Assembly (NCBI RefSeq): GCF_004118265.1
Contig: NZ_SDHW01000003.1
Coordinates: 372,001 to 436,000 of the forward strand
Length of the DNA stretch: 64,000 nucleotides
Direction of reading: 5' to 3'
DNA from: Lacibacter luteus
GTDB taxonomy: Bacteria > Bacteroidota > Bacteroidia > Chitinophagales > Chitinophagaceae
Shown here: one piece after another, positions 52,873-62,655 of the stretch
How positions within the stretch are numbered: the first letter of the stretch is position 1
Layout: each line of letters opens with the position of its first letter
Program-made: the position numbers and the translations under genes
The notes under the pieces: generated by a model
Databases searched by the model: none
What the model was told of the DNA's origin: nothing
What the model saw: only the letters and a program-made list of their open reading frames with translations

Positions 52873-54267
52873 ATGAAAACAAAGCAACAATCACAAACCA
52901 AGAAGCCTGTACTGCAAGGCATGAAGAGCAAGCTGTTTCTGCTTCTCTTTTTCCTTCCGGTACTGGCTGGTGCGCAGGAAGCAAAAACGCTTACCCTGAA
53001 AGAGGCATTGCAATATGCATTGCAGGCCAACAGGGATGCACGCAAAGCAAAACTGGATATTGAAAACGGTCAATACCAGGTTGATGAAGTAAGAGCAAGA
53101 GCATTACCACAGGTGAGTGGCTCTGCATCTACTACCTATAATCCCATCCTTATGTTAAGTGCAGTGCCGGGTGAATTAGCAGGGAGACCGGGAGAAACAT
53201 TTCTCGTTGCCTTCGGACAGAAATGGAATGCAGGTGCAACAGTATCTGTTAACCAAACCATTTTCGATAACTCGGTATTTGTAGGATTGAAAGCTGCAAA
53301 AACAACTGCAGAGTTCTACCGCATTAATGCACAGCTTACCGAAGAACAAATTATGGAACAGGTGGCCACCACTTATTACCAGGTGTTGGTGCAACGTCAG
53401 CAACTAACGGTGATCGATAGTACCTTAAAAAATATGCTCACTACAAAGAAAGTGTTGCAGAGTTTGTTGGATAATGGCTTGGCAAAGAAGATCGATCTCG
53501 ATAGAGTTGTTGTCAACATCTCTAATATGCAAAGCCGTCGTCAGCAATTGCTGAACGGTGTTGCGTTACTGGAGAACCAATTAAAGTTTTACATGGGTAT
53601 GCCCATCAACACGCCGATCATTGTTCCGGATATCGACTTGAACAGTATTCGTCCACAGGCCGTTGCTAAAGCCGATTCAATTGATGTAAATAGTCGTACA
53701 GAAATGCAAGTGTTACGTAAACAGGAACAGTTGCTCAACTATCAAAAAACATCGATCAAAGGAGCAAACTTGCCAACAGTTTCCATTGGCGGTAACTATT
53801 CGTACAATGCGCTGGGTAATAAATTCCCTTTGTTCAAAGGTCCAAGCCAGGGTGTTAACTGGTTCGATGTTTCATCGATCAGTCTCAATATAAAAGTACC
53901 CATCTTCAATGGTGGTGCCACAAAATCGAAAGTAAAACAAGCCGATGTTGCTATACGCAAACTCAACGAAGATATCAACTATACCAAGCTGGCTTTGAAT
54001 CTTTCGTTTGAAAATGCAAAAACAAAGATCAACAACAGCATCATTACACTCAATACACAAAAAGAAAATGTGCAGCTGGCAGAAGAAGTGTATTTCAATA
54101 CCATGAACAATTACAACAATGGGTTGGCTACACTAACCGATCTGTTGAATGCAGAAAACTCTTTAACCGAAGCACAGAATAATTATTCCGCAGCCTTGCT
54201 CGATTACAAAGTATCGGAAATACAATTACTCAAAGCACAAGGCAACTTACAATCATTATTAAACTAA
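52873..54267 (+). CDS. TolC-family outer membrane efflux protein
   Basis: 464-residue outer-membrane factor of a tripartite pump. The ATG at 52873 directly follows regulator 3; the ATG at 52921 gives a more usual signal peptide (MKSKLFLLLFFLPVLAGAQ) and may be the true start. Two homologous TolC halves are visible: LTLKEALQYALQANRDARKA and, later, LATLTDLLNAENSLTEAQNN, with helical segments QVATTYYQVLVQRQQLTVID between. It forms the exit duct with the membrane-fusion and RND proteins that follow. Confidence 0.93.
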   Translation: MKTKQQSQTKKPVLQGMKSKLFLLLFFLPVLAGAQEAKTLTLKEALQYALQANRDARKAKLDIENGQYQVDEVRARALPQVSGSASTTYNPILMLSAVPGELAGRPGETFLVAFGQKWNAGATVSVNQTIFDNSVFVGLKAAKTTAEFYRINAQLTEEQIMEQVATTYYQVLVQRQQLTVIDSTLKNMLTTKKVLQSLLDNGLAKKIDLDRVVVNISNMQSRRQQLLNGVALLENQLKFYMGMPINTPIIVPDIDLNSIRPQAVAKADSIDVNSRTEMQVLRKQEQLLNYQKTSIKGANLPTVSIGGNYSYNALGNKFPLFKGPSQGVNWFDVSSISLNIKVPIFNGGATKSKVKQADVAIRKLNEDINYTKLALNLSFENAKTKINNSIITLNTQKENVQLAEEVYFNTMNNYNNGLATLTDLLNAENSLTEAQNNYSAALLDYKVSEIQLLKAQGNLQSLLN

Positions 54268-54279
54268 CAAACTATACAA

Positions 54280-55356
54280 ATGAAAAAGAATTCATTCGTA
54301 AAAATTATTACCGGCATTGTTATCCTGGCAGCAGCAGTTGCATCAATTGCCTGGGTATTGAAACATAACAAAGCAAAGAACAAAGCAAAGACGGATGTGG
54401 TGGCGCAGGCTGCAGGTGATGTGTCTGTAAAAACAGGTACAGTAGAAAACCTTGCACTCGATCTTGATTTTGCAGTAAACGGAAATTTTGCACCATGGGC
54501 ACAAATGGATTTTGCAGCTGAAAGTTCAGGTCGTGTTGTAAAATTATTAGCTGATGAAGGTACTTATGTGAAAGTAGGTCAAACATTGGCGATTGTTGAT
54601 GCAGGTGTATTGAATGTGGATCTGGAAAGCGCACAAACTGTTCTGGATAATGCAGTGCGTGATCAGCAACGTTTTGAAAATGCATTTAAAACAGGTGGTG
54701 TTACACAACAACAACTCGACCAGGCAAGGCTGGCTGTTGAAAATGCAAAAGCACGTGTAGCACAATCGAAGATCCGTGTGGGTGATGCAAACGTACATGC
54801 AACCATTAACGGTGTGGTGAACAAGCGTTATGTAGAACCCGGTGCGTATGTAACTCCCGGTTCGAAATTATTTGAACTGGTAGATGTTTCGAAACTGAAG
54901 TTAGCCGTAACCGTTAGCGAAGGACAAGTAGCACAATTAAAGATCGGCGATACGGTGCAGGTGAAAGTAAGTGTGTTCCCCGATAAAAATTACCGTGGTC
55001 GTGTAACGTTCATTGCAGCAAAGGCTGATGCATCACTCAACTTCCCGGTTGAGATCGAACTGGCATCAAATCCAGGCAACCAACTCCGTGCAGGTATGTA
55101 TGGTACGGCTGTATTCCGTTTCGGCAACCAGACAAAATCGCTTGTTGTACCACGTACTGCATTTGCAGGTAGTGTAAGCAGCAACCAGGTGTTTGTTGTT
55201 GGCAGCGATAATGTAGCACGCATCCGTAAAGTAATTGCAGGCCGCATTATGGGCGATAAAGTACAGATACTCGAAGGTGTGAACGAAGGTGAAACTGTGA
55301 TCATCAGCGGACAGATCAACCTTGTTGATGGAAGTAAAGTAGCACTGATAAAATAA
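54280..55356 (+). CDS. RND membrane fusion protein (HlyD/AcrA type)
   Basis: 358 residues with an N-terminal helix (FVKIITGIVILAAAVASIAW) and no lipobox Cys, so it is membrane-anchored. Lipoyl halves are at about 85-110 (GRVVKLLADEGTYVKVGQTL) and 165-185 (ATINGVVNKRYVEPGAYV) with a short coiled-coil hairpin between (QQQLDQARLAVENAKARVAQ). Then a beta-barrel domain (LKIGDTVQVKVSVFPDKNYR) and a membrane-proximal domain (ILEGVNEGETVIISGQINL). Twelve bases after the TolC-like gene; it bridges it to the RND pump downstream. Confidence 0.93.
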   Translation: MKKNSFVKIITGIVILAAAVASIAWVLKHNKAKNKAKTDVVAQAAGDVSVKTGTVENLALDLDFAVNGNFAPWAQMDFAAESSGRVVKLLADEGTYVKVGQTLAIVDAGVLNVDLESAQTVLDNAVRDQQRFENAFKTGGVTQQQLDQARLAVENAKARVAQSKIRVGDANVHATINGVVNKRYVEPGAYVTPGSKLFELVDVSKLKLAVTVSEGQVAQLKIGDTVQVKVSVFPDKNYRGRVTFIAAKADASLNFPVEIELASNPGNQLRAGMYGTAVFRFGNQTKSLVVPRTAFAGSVSSNQVFVVGSDNVARIRKVIAGRIMGDKVQILEGVNEGETVIISGQINLVDGSKVALIK

Positions 55357-55415
55357 TTGTTGACTAACAGGAATAACAACTTCTGCTATGCAGCTGTTGT
55401 TTAAAAATAATTGAA

Positions 55416-58400
55416 ATGAAAATAGCAGAGATATCGATCAAACGACCCACGCTCGTTATCGTACTTTTTATTGTACTGATACTGGGTGGTATCCTGAGTT
55501 ATAAATCGCTCAACTACGAGATGCTGCCGAAGTTTTCTCCTTCGGTGGTATCGGTGGTAACTGTTTATCCGGGTGCTTCGCCCGGCGAAGTGGAGAATAC
55601 TGTATCAAAGAAAATTGAAGATGCGGTTTCTTCCATGGAAAACATCAAGAAACTGGAAACACGTTCGTATGAAAGTCTTTCCATTGTAACCATTACACTT
55701 AACAGTGGTGCCGATGTTGACTATGCATTGAATGATGCACAGCGTAAAGTAAATGCGGTATTAAAAGATCTGCCGGATGATGTTGACCCGCCATCACTCA
55801 ACAAATTTTCTTTGGATGATTTACCGGTGATGACCTTATCAACTTCAGCAAAGCTGGATGAAGCTGCGTTCTTCGATCTGATGGATCAGCGTATTGCTCC
55901 GGTTATTTCCCGTGTGGCAGGTGTGGCGAAAGTCAACCTCATCGGTGGACAGGAACGTGAGATACAGGTGAACATGGATGCGAACAAACTCGAAGGTTAT
56001 GGTTTGTCGTTATTGCAGGTTCAACAGGCTGTATTAAATTCCAATCTTGATTTCCCTACAGGTAGTGTACAAACAACCGAACGTGATATCCTCATCCGTT
56101 TATCGGGTAAGTATAAAAACATTGAAGAGTTACGCAATCTTGTAGTTGCAACAACGACTGCGGGAGCACAGGTGCGATTGTCGGATGTAGCCGACGTGCA
56201 GGATGCAACAAAGGATATTGAAAAAGTTGCACGTGTAAACCGCCAGTCGTCTATTGCGGTGCAGATCATTAAACAATCAGATGCAAACGCAGTAGCAGTA
56301 AGTGAAAAAGTAAATGCAGCGATTATAAAACTGCAGAAAGATTATGCGGCATCAGGATTAACTATTAATGTAGCGAGTGATAGTTCGATCTACACATTGG
56401 AATCTGCTAATGCGGTGATCTTCGATTTGTTTCTCGCCATTATACTCGTGGCATTGGTAATGTTGTTCTTCCTGCACAGTATACGGAACTCGTTGATCGT
56501 AATGATCGCTATTCCTGCATCACTTATCTCAACGTTCATTGGTATGGCGCTGTTGGGTTATTCATTAAACCTGATGTCGTTACTCGCCTTGTCGTTGGTG
56601 GTAGGTATATTGGTGGATGATGCCATTGTGGTATTGGAAAATATTTACCGCCACATGGAAATGGGTAAGAACCGTGTGCGTGCTGCTTACGAAGCAACAA
56701 AAGAAATTGGTTTTACCGTAACATCTATTACGTTGGTAATTGTGGTGGTGTTCTTGCCAATTGCACTCAGTACAGGTTTGGCTGCTGACATCTTAAAAGA
56801 GTTTTGTGTAACGGTATCAATCGCTACATTGTTATCGCTTCTCTCTTCATTCACCATTGTACCGTGGTTGTCTTCACGCTTTGGTAAACTGGAACGTGTT
56901 ACAGGTAAAACATTCTTCGGCCGCATCATTATTGGGTTTGAAAAAGTATTGTACAATTTCACCAACTGGGTTACCGGTATTTTAAAGTGGAGTTTGAATC
57001 ATAAGAAAACAACCTTAGTAGCAGTATTTGCGTTGCTCATCGGTTCGTTCTGGTTAGTAGGTGCAGGATTTATTGGTGCAGAATTTTTTGCAAAGAGTGA
57101 TCGTGGTGAATTTTTAGTGCAGATCGAATTACCAAAGGATGCATCCATTGAACGTACCAATGCATTGGCACAAAAAGCTGAAGCGTTCCTGCAAAACAAA
57201 GAAGGTGTTACACGTTTAATTACCACTGTTGGTCAAAGCAGTGATGGTATGGGTGGTACACAGGCAACGCCATACAAAGCAGAGATCGCTGTACAGCTTG
57301 TGCCTAAGAAAGAACGTGCAGATGATGCAACGGTGTTTGCTGCAAAAACAAAACGTGAGCTGGCGCCATTACTTGTAGGTGCAAAAGTAAAAACAGTTCC
57401 AATCAGTATTCTTGGTTCGGCTGAGCGTGCACCGTTAGCATTGGTGGTAACAGGTCCCGATCTGGATAGTGCATTGGTATTTGCAAATGCAGCAATGGCT
57501 GAGTTGAGAAAGATTCCCGGTGCAACAGAAATGAAACTTTCGGTTGAAACAGGTAATCCTGAAATTAACGTGCAGGTTGATCGTGATAAAATGTCGGCTC
57601 TTGGTTTGAATTTATCAACTGTTGGTGCTACCATGCAAACAGCATTCAGTGGTAACACAAATGGTAAGTTCCGCCAGGGTGAATATGAATACGATATCAA
57701 TATCCGTTACGGAAGTTTCAACCGCAGGAGTATTGAAGATGTAAGTAATCTTTTGTTTACTAACAGTAAAGGACAGCTGATACGTTTATCACAATTTGCA
57801 ACCGTAAAAGAAAGTTCTGGCCCAAGCCAGTTAGAACGTAGAGATAAAAGTGCATCGGTAACAGTAGAAGCACAATCTGTTGGTCGACCAACGGGTACTG
57901 TTGCACAGGAGTGGCAAAAGCAATTTGAAAAATTACCGGTTCCAACAGGTGTGCGTTATGTATGGAGTGGTGATATGGAAAACCAGGCCGAAGGTTTTGG
58001 TACAATGGGTATTGCATTGCTGGCAGCGGTAGTGTTGGTGTACCTCATTCTTGTTGCGTTATACAACAACTTTATTTATCCGTTTGTGGTGTTGTTCTCT
58101 ATTCCGTTAGCCATCATTGGTGCATTCCTTGCGTTGGCATTAAGTAATAGTTCGCTGAACATCTTTACCATTCTTGGTCTCATCATGTTGATTGGTTTGG
58201 TGGCGAAAAATGCCATTATCCTGGTTGACTTTACCAACCAACGTAAAGCAGAAGGTGCAAGTACATTTGATGCGTTGATTGATGCGAACCATGCCCGTTT
58301 ACGTCCCATTCTGATGACGACGATTGCGATGGTGATCGGTATGTTGCCGATTGCATTGGCAAGTGGTGCAGGTGCTGAATGGAAGAATGGTTTGGCTTGG

Positions 58401-58601
58401 GTAATTATTGGTGGTTTGATCAGTTCGCTGTTCTTAACACTGGTGATTGTACCGGTGATGTATGCCATCTTCGATAAACTCATTACAAAGTTCACACGCA
58501 AAAAAGCAAAACCTATTGAAGAATTGTTGGTGGAAGATTACGAGCCAACAAAAGAATTTCATGAGTCGTATGATGAAGGTTTTAATCCTTCGCATGTATA
58601 G
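55416..58601 (+). CDS. RND-family multidrug efflux permease (HAE1 type)
   Basis: 1061-residue proton-driven inner-membrane transporter. N-terminus MKIAEISIKRPTLVIVLFIV, porter-domain entry YPGASPGEVENTVSKKIEDA, TM4 motif LVVGILVDDAIVVLENIYRH with the proton-relay Asp pair, and TM10 GLVAKNAIILVDFTNQRKAE with the conserved Lys. Twelve helices and two large periplasmic loops are as expected. It exports amphiphilic compounds through the TolC-type duct encoded upstream; substrates unknown. Ends the operon before a strong terminator. Confidence 0.95.
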   Translation: MKIAEISIKRPTLVIVLFIVLILGGILSYKSLNYEMLPKFSPSVVSVVTVYPGASPGEVENTVSKKIEDAVSSMENIKKLETRSYESLSIVTITLNSGADVDYALNDAQRKVNAVLKDLPDDVDPPSLNKFSLDDLPVMTLSTSAKLDEAAFFDLMDQRIAPVISRVAGVAKVNLIGGQEREIQVNMDANKLEGYGLSLLQVQQAVLNSNLDFPTGSVQTTERDILIRLSGKYKNIEELRNLVVATTTAGAQVRLSDVADVQDATKDIEKVARVNRQSSIAVQIIKQSDANAVAVSEKVNAAIIKLQKDYAASGLTINVASDSSIYTLESANAVIFDLFLAIILVALVMLFFLHSIRNSLIVMIAIPASLISTFIGMALLGYSLNLMSLLALSLVVGILVDDAIVVLENIYRHMEMGKNRVRAAYEATKEIGFTVTSITLVIVVVFLPIALSTGLAADILKEFCVTVSIATLLSLLSSFTIVPWLSSRFGKLERVTGKTFFGRIIIGFEKVLYNFTNWVTGILKWSLNHKKTTLVAVFALLIGSFWLVGAGFIGAEFFAKSDRGEFLVQIELPKDASIERTNALAQKAEAFLQNKEGVTRLITTVGQSSDGMGGTQATPYKAEIAVQLVPKKERADDATVFAAKTKRELAPLLVGAKVKTVPISILGSAERAPLALVVTGPDLDSALVFANAAMAELRKIPGATEMKLSVETGNPEINVQVDRDKMSALGLNLSTVGATMQTAFSGNTNGKFRQGEYEYDINIRYGSFNRRSIEDVSNLLFTNSKGQLIRLSQFATVKESSGPSQLERRDKSASVTVEAQSVGRPTGTVAQEWQKQFEKLPVPTGVRYVWSGDMENQAEGFGTMGIALLAAVVLVYLILVALYNNFIYPFVVLFSIPLAIIGAFLALALSNSSLNIFTILGLIMLIGLVAKNAIILVDFTNQRKAEGASTFDALIDANHARLRPILMTTIAMVIGMLPIALASGAGAEWKNGLAWVIIGGLISSLFLTLVIVPVMYAIFDKLITKFTRKKAKPIEELLVEDYEPTKEFHESYDEGFNPSHV

Positions 58602-58623
58602 TTAAAAGTTGATATTGGTTACA

Positions 58624-58654
58624 AAGGGCTGTGTTCTCACAGCCCTTCTTTTTT
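58624..58654 (+). terminator. Terminator of the RND operon
   Basis: Perfect 10-bp stem AAGGGCTGTG / CACAGCCCTT (58624-58633 / 58638-58647), TTCT loop, then CTTTTTT. Confidence 0.9.
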
Positions 58655-58671
58655 GTACAGCGGTTGCCTGT

Positions 58672-59631
58672 TTATCGCTTGGCAAGTTTTGTTGCAACAA
58701 AGCTTATGAAGAATATCTGGAAGGCATGAAACAGCATCAGCGGAAGTAATATGATACCGATAGCGGCTGTATTGCCAAATAGTATTTTTGAAAACACCGT
58801 ACCATGTACCAGCGATTTTTTTGTTCCGCAAAACTGAGCGGTTATGCGGTCTTCAATAGTAAACCGTAAACGTTTGGCAATAGTACCTGTAAGAAAATAA
58901 AGCAGGAAGAACAAACCTGTTACAACGGCAGAAAGCAATAACAGATCAAACCATTGAATACTGCTGAAGATCTTTTCTTCAAACGATTCAGCAAAGCTTT
59001 TATAAATGATCAGCAGTATTACGCTCTTATCAAAGATCGTAAGCTGTTTGTTGTACCGCACCGCATATTTTCCAAAGAAGCGTTGCAATACAATACCTGC
59101 AATTACCGGTAACAGAATTTCAAGGAGTAATTTTTTGTAAATAACTGCAAGATGAAAATCGGCTGCGGCAGTGTTCAAAAATAAACCCATCCATAATGGC
59201 GTAATGATAATGCCGATGATGCCCGATATGCTTGCATTAAAAATTGCTGCAGGAATATTTCCCCTTGCAATGGAAACCATTACTACCGATGAAGAAACGG
59301 TAGAAGGCAGGGATGCAAGGAATAACATGGCAAGCCAGAGTGTTTCCTGTTGCATTGATTTTGCCAGTGGATAAAACAGCAAAACAACCAATGGAAAAAG
59401 AAGAAATGTTGAAAGCTGAATAAGTACATGCAGCTTCCAGTTTTTTAAACCGGCTATCAGTTTTTCCGGACTGAGTTTTAAACCATAAAAAAAGAAGATA
59501 AGCGAAATACCCACAGAGCCGATTGTATCTAACGGAACAACACTTTTGTCTGAACCCCATTGCGGAAAGAAATATGCGAACAGAATAACAGCGATGATGT
59601 ATAAAACAAACGGATCGGTTTTTAATTTCAT
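58672..59631 (-). CDS. Bile acid:sodium symporter (SBF/YfeH-like) family protein
   Basis: 319 residues from the ATG at 59631 (MKLKTDPFVLYIIAVILFAY), with about ten helices. SBF-like features: SVGISLIFFFYGLKLSPEKL, LASLPSTVSSSVVMVSIARG (the substrate/sodium-binding core of the YfeH type), and FNASISGIIGIIITPLWMGL. Transported solute is unknown; YfeH-type members are not proven bile-acid carriers. Convergent with the RND operon and in the same direction as the downstream-lying RRM gene, but separated from that by a terminator. Confidence 0.88.
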   Translation of the reverse strand: MKLKTDPFVLYIIAVILFAYFFPQWGSDKSVVPLDTIGSVGISLIFFFYGLKLSPEKLIAGLKNWKLHVLIQLSTFLLFPLVVLLFYPLAKSMQQETLWLAMLFLASLPSTVSSSVVMVSIARGNIPAAIFNASISGIIGIIITPLWMGLFLNTAAADFHLAVIYKKLLLEILLPVIAGIVLQRFFGKYAVRYNKQLTIFDKSVILLIIYKSFAESFEEKIFSSIQWFDLLLLSAVVTGLFFLLYFLTGTIAKRLRFTIEDRITAQFCGTKKSLVHGTVFSKILFGNTAAIGIILLPLMLFHAFQIFFISFVATKLAKR

Positions 59632-59703
59632 GAATGGATTATTTCTGTTTAGCAGAATGTGGTACAAAGGTATGTGCAACACATCTGCAGTTGTACGAAA
59701 TAA

Positions 59704-59729
59704 AAAACCCTTCGTTGCCGAAGGGTTTT
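59704..59729 (-). terminator. Terminator of the RRM protein gene
   Basis: Perfect 11-bp stem AAAACCCTTCG / CGAAGGGTTTT (59704-59714 / 59719-59729), TTGC loop, T tract on the minus strand. Confidence 0.9.
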
Positions 59730-59751
59730 ATGTAGACGAGTTGTTGTTTGA

Positions 59752-60150
59752 TTAATAGTCTCTGCTATAACCACCGCCGCCACCTTTGTAGCCGCCGCCA
59801 CCGCCACGGTTGCCGCCGCCGCCACCTTTGTAGCCGCCGCCACCGCCGCCACGGTAACCACCACCGCCGCCGCCACCAAAGCTGCGTTTTTTGAAGCCGC
59901 CATCATCTTTCTTAGGCTGTGCTTCGTTTACTACAATTTTACGACCCTGAACGTCAGTGTCGTTCAATTGACTGATAGCAGCTTGTGCTTCTTCTGCATT
60001 GTCCATTTCAACAAATGCAAAGCCTTTGCTACGGCCAGAAAATTTGTCGGTTAAAATTTTGGCAGAGCTAACTGAGCCAAATTGCTCGAACAGAGCAGCG
60101 AGGTCTTCGTTCGTCATAGACCAGGCGAGGTTTCCTACGTAAATGTTCAC
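59752..60150 (-). CDS. Glycine-rich RRM RNA-binding protein
   Basis: 132 residues from a GTG at 60150, so that the protein begins MNIYVGNLAW; the longer frame adds an AT-rich non-family leader. One RRM domain (1-80) with RNP2 NIYVGNLAW and RNP1 RSKGFAFVEM, then a tail of Gly runs broken by Tyr, Arg and Lys (GGGGGGYRGGGGGGYKGG) ending SRDY. It resembles the cold-inducible RNA-binding proteins of cyanobacteria and Bacteroidota, probably an RNA chaperone or post-transcriptional regulator. The tail's DNA is locally very GC-rich and repetitive, unlike its neighbours. Confidence 0.92.
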   Translation of the reverse strand: MNIYVGNLAWSMTNEDLAALFEQFGSVSSAKILTDKFSGRSKGFAFVEMDNAEEAQAAISQLNDTDVQGRKIVVNEAQPKKDDGGFKKRSFGGGGGGGYRGGGGGGYKGGGGGNRGGGGGYKGGGGGYSRDY

Positions 60151-60271
60151 AATAAAAAAATTAAAAAAAAACAAATTATGAACCAGATAGCAACTGAAAA
60201 CCGATGGAAACTGATCGAAGGAAAAGCGCCTGGAGCTTCAGAAAGCAGGAACTGAATTCATGTTAACCTTA

Positions 60272-60279
60272 TAAAGATA
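60272..60279 (-). promoter_or_regulatory. Possible -7 box of the RRM gene
   Basis: Minus-strand TATCTTTA, one mismatch to TAnnTTTG, which would give a 5' leader of roughly 110-120 bases. The 169-base spacer 60151-60319 holds nothing else I recognise. Confidence 0.3.
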
Positions 60280-60319
60280 GGGGATTTAAGATGAAAGTAA
60301 AAAGCCCCCGGCCAAAATC

Positions 60320-62143
60320 TTAGCGTACTTCCTGCATCTCCACCAGCTTCCGGTAAAAGCCATCCAGGGCCACTAATTGGTCGTGGGTACCCCTTTCAAC
60401 GATCACACCTTTCTGTAAAACAATGATTTCGTCGGCATGGCGAACAGTTGATAGCCTGTGTGCAATCACCAAACTGGTGCGGTCCTGCATCAGGTGATTA
60501 ATGGCATCCTGTACTAACCTTTCGCTCTCGGTATCAAGCGAAGAAGTGGCTTCATCCAGTATCAGAATGGGCGGATTCTTTAAAACAGCCCTTGCAATGG
60601 TCACACGCTGGCGTTCGCCACCACTGAGTTTGCTGCCACGGTCGCCAATACCTTCGTTATAACCATTCTCTTTTTGCACAATAAAATTGTGTGCGTTGGC
60701 AATTTTTGCCGCTGTTTCAATTTCGGCAATAGCTGCATCGGGCTTGCTTAATGCAATATTGTTTGCAATAGTGTCATTAAAGAGAATGGGCTCCTGTGTA
60801 ACGATGCCCATCAGTTGCCGTAAATTTTCAATTGAATAGTTTTTGATGTTTACACCATCTAAAAGTATTTCACCACTTGTTACATCGTGAAAGCGGGGAA
60901 CAAGATCGGCAAGTGTAGATTTGCCCGAACCGCTTGATCCTACCAATGCAACAGTCTTTCCTTTCTCCAATGTAAGGTTAATGTTGTGCAACACTGTTAC
61001 ATCGTTATAAGCAAAGGATACATTTTTAAATTCAATACTTTTTTCAAATGAAGCAATTGAAACAGGGTTTGCAATTTCTTCTACTACAACAGGCGCATTA
61101 ATAATTTCTTCAATACGCTCAATGGCAGCACTGCCTCGTTTGGTATTATAGTAAGCCGATGAAAGCGATTTTGCAGGATTGATGATCTGCGTAAAGAAAA
61201 CGATATAGGTAATGAAACCATCCGATGTAAGTCCTCCGGCATTATTACCCAACACCAATTGACCGCCAAACCATAACACTCCACTCAATACTAACACACC
61301 CAATACTTCACTTAAAGGAGATGCCATATCCTTACGGAAATTGATTTTATTTCGGATATGATTTAAATCGGCATTCATTTGATGAAACCTGCCGCCTAAT
61401 AATTTTTCGGCAGTAAAAGCTTTAATAACACGAATACCTCCAAGCGTTTCATCGAGGATGGAAAGCACCATGCCGTTCTTTTCACCTGCTTCTGTTGATT
61501 GACGTTTTAACGAACGGCTTACTCTTCCAATTATGAAACCCATCACCGGTAAAAAGATCAAAAGAAATAAAGAAAGCTTCGGACTAATGACGATCATCCC
61601 CACCAAATACAAAAGAATATTCAAGGGTTCTTTGATCAGCACTTCCAATGCCATCATTACGCTCCATTCCACTTCGTTCGCATCATTACTCATTCTTGAA
61701 ATAAGATCGCCCTTGCGTTGCTCGGTAAAAAAGCCAACAGGTAATTTCAAAACCTTATCGTACAAATCGCCACGTAAACGGGTTAACACACCGTTACGCA
61801 TTGGTGCAAGTATGCGGTAGGAGAGATAAAGAAAAACGTTTTTTAACAGGATCGACGAAACAATGATGAGGCAGATAAATGCCAACGCCGATAGTTCGCC
61901 TTTTGTTACAATAAGTGTACTGATCTGGTACATCAGATAATCGAGCAGATCGGAAGCGGAACGAACTGTTTCCGGTGCAACGAGTACCAGGTCTTCTTTG
62001 TTGAATAATAATTTAAGAAACGGTGCAAGCATGGCCAGCGAAACCATTGAAAAAACAATGGAAAGCAGGATACATAAAAAGTAAAGTACAATCTTGCCGC
62101 TATAGCCACGCAGGTATTTGAAAATTCGTTGAAACTGTTTCAT
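60320..62143 (-). CDS. ABC exporter, MsbA/multidrug type
   Basis: 607-residue half-transporter with membrane domain and ATPase fused. N-terminal six-helix domain (FLCILLSIVFSMVSLAMLAP; coupling-type EQRKGDLISRMSNDANEVEW). ATPase: Walker A LVGSSGSGKSTLADLVPRF near residue 395, signature LSGGERQRVTIARA, Walker B PILILDEATSSLD, switch His in LVIAHRLSTVRH. The likely cargo is a lipid or lipid A core as in MsbA, but drug or peptide export is possible. Divergent from rbfA. Confidence 0.93.
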   Translation of the reverse strand: MKQFQRIFKYLRGYSGKIVLYFLCILLSIVFSMVSLAMLAPFLKLLFNKEDLVLVAPETVRSASDLLDYLMYQISTLIVTKGELSALAFICLIIVSSILLKNVFLYLSYRILAPMRNGVLTRLRGDLYDKVLKLPVGFFTEQRKGDLISRMSNDANEVEWSVMMALEVLIKEPLNILLYLVGMIVISPKLSLFLLIFLPVMGFIIGRVSRSLKRQSTEAGEKNGMVLSILDETLGGIRVIKAFTAEKLLGGRFHQMNADLNHIRNKINFRKDMASPLSEVLGVLVLSGVLWFGGQLVLGNNAGGLTSDGFITYIVFFTQIINPAKSLSSAYYNTKRGSAAIERIEEIINAPVVVEEIANPVSIASFEKSIEFKNVSFAYNDVTVLHNINLTLEKGKTVALVGSSGSGKSTLADLVPRFHDVTSGEILLDGVNIKNYSIENLRQLMGIVTQEPILFNDTIANNIALSKPDAAIAEIETAAKIANAHNFIVQKENGYNEGIGDRGSKLSGGERQRVTIARAVLKNPPILILDEATSSLDTESERLVQDAINHLMQDRTSLVIAHRLSTVRHADEIIVLQKGVIVERGTHDQLVALDGFYRKLVEMQEVR

Positions 62144-62195
62144 GCTGTTAAACCCCGCAAAGTAACTACTTTTACAGCGTTTAAACGTTGCAGAT

Positions 62196-62561
62196 ATGTT
62201 AGAAGGTAAAAGACAAAAACAGATAGCGGGTGTTATTCACGAAGAAATGACAGGCATTTTCCAGAAACTGGGATTGAGTATGATTGATGGCGGATTGGTA
62301 TCTATTTCTTCGGTAAAGGTTACGCCCGATTTACTGGAAGCCCGTATTTATTTAAGTGTGTTCCAGGCAAAGGATAATGAAGCGGTGTTGAAAAAAGTGG
62401 AAGAGAAAGCATTTGAAATAAAGCGTGATCTTGCTGCTAAAATGAAAAATCAGTTACGCCGTATTCCCGAAATAAAGTATTACCTCGATGATACACTCGA
62501 CCATGTATTTAAAATGGAAGAGTTGTTTAAAAAGATTGATGAAGAGAAGAAAAATGAGTGA
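62196..62561 (+). CDS. rbfA: Ribosome-binding factor A
   Basis: 121-residue KH-like protein that aids 30S maturation and processing of the 16S 5' end. Blocks: RQKQIAGVIHEEMTGIFQKL, SSVKVTPDLLEARIYLSVF and MKNQLRRIPEIKYYLDDTLD. Length is normal. The final residues NE and the TGA (62559-62561) are encoded by the left arm of a heptad repeat. Confidence 0.96.
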   Translation: MLEGKRQKQIAGVIHEEMTGIFQKLGLSMIDGGLVSISSVKVTPDLLEARIYLSVFQAKDNEAVLKKVEEKAFEIKRDLAAKMKNQLRRIPEIKYYLDDTLDHVFKMEELFKKIDEEKKNE

Positions 62562-62651
62562 TGAATGATCCGTGATGAGTGTGTACCCGAATATTGAAGC
62601 GGTACTCATCCTTCCAGATACCTTACTCATTATTCATCATTCATTACTCAT
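62554..62651. repeat. Heptad palindromic repeat, rbfA-permease spacer
   Basis: Arms 62554-62580 and 62625-62651, 22 of 27 positions complementary, built of ATGAGTG/ATGAATG-type heptads as in the hem cluster. The 44-base loop contains a small GTACC/GGTAC stem. It supplies the rbfA stop and ends 4 bases before the next start. Confidence 0.88.
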
Positions 62652-62655
62652 TACC

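Noticed and set aside
62572-62655. Upstream start for the Lol-type permease
   Set aside because: The extra N-terminus is translated from the heptad repeat and does not fit the family; TTG 62656 gives the expected start.
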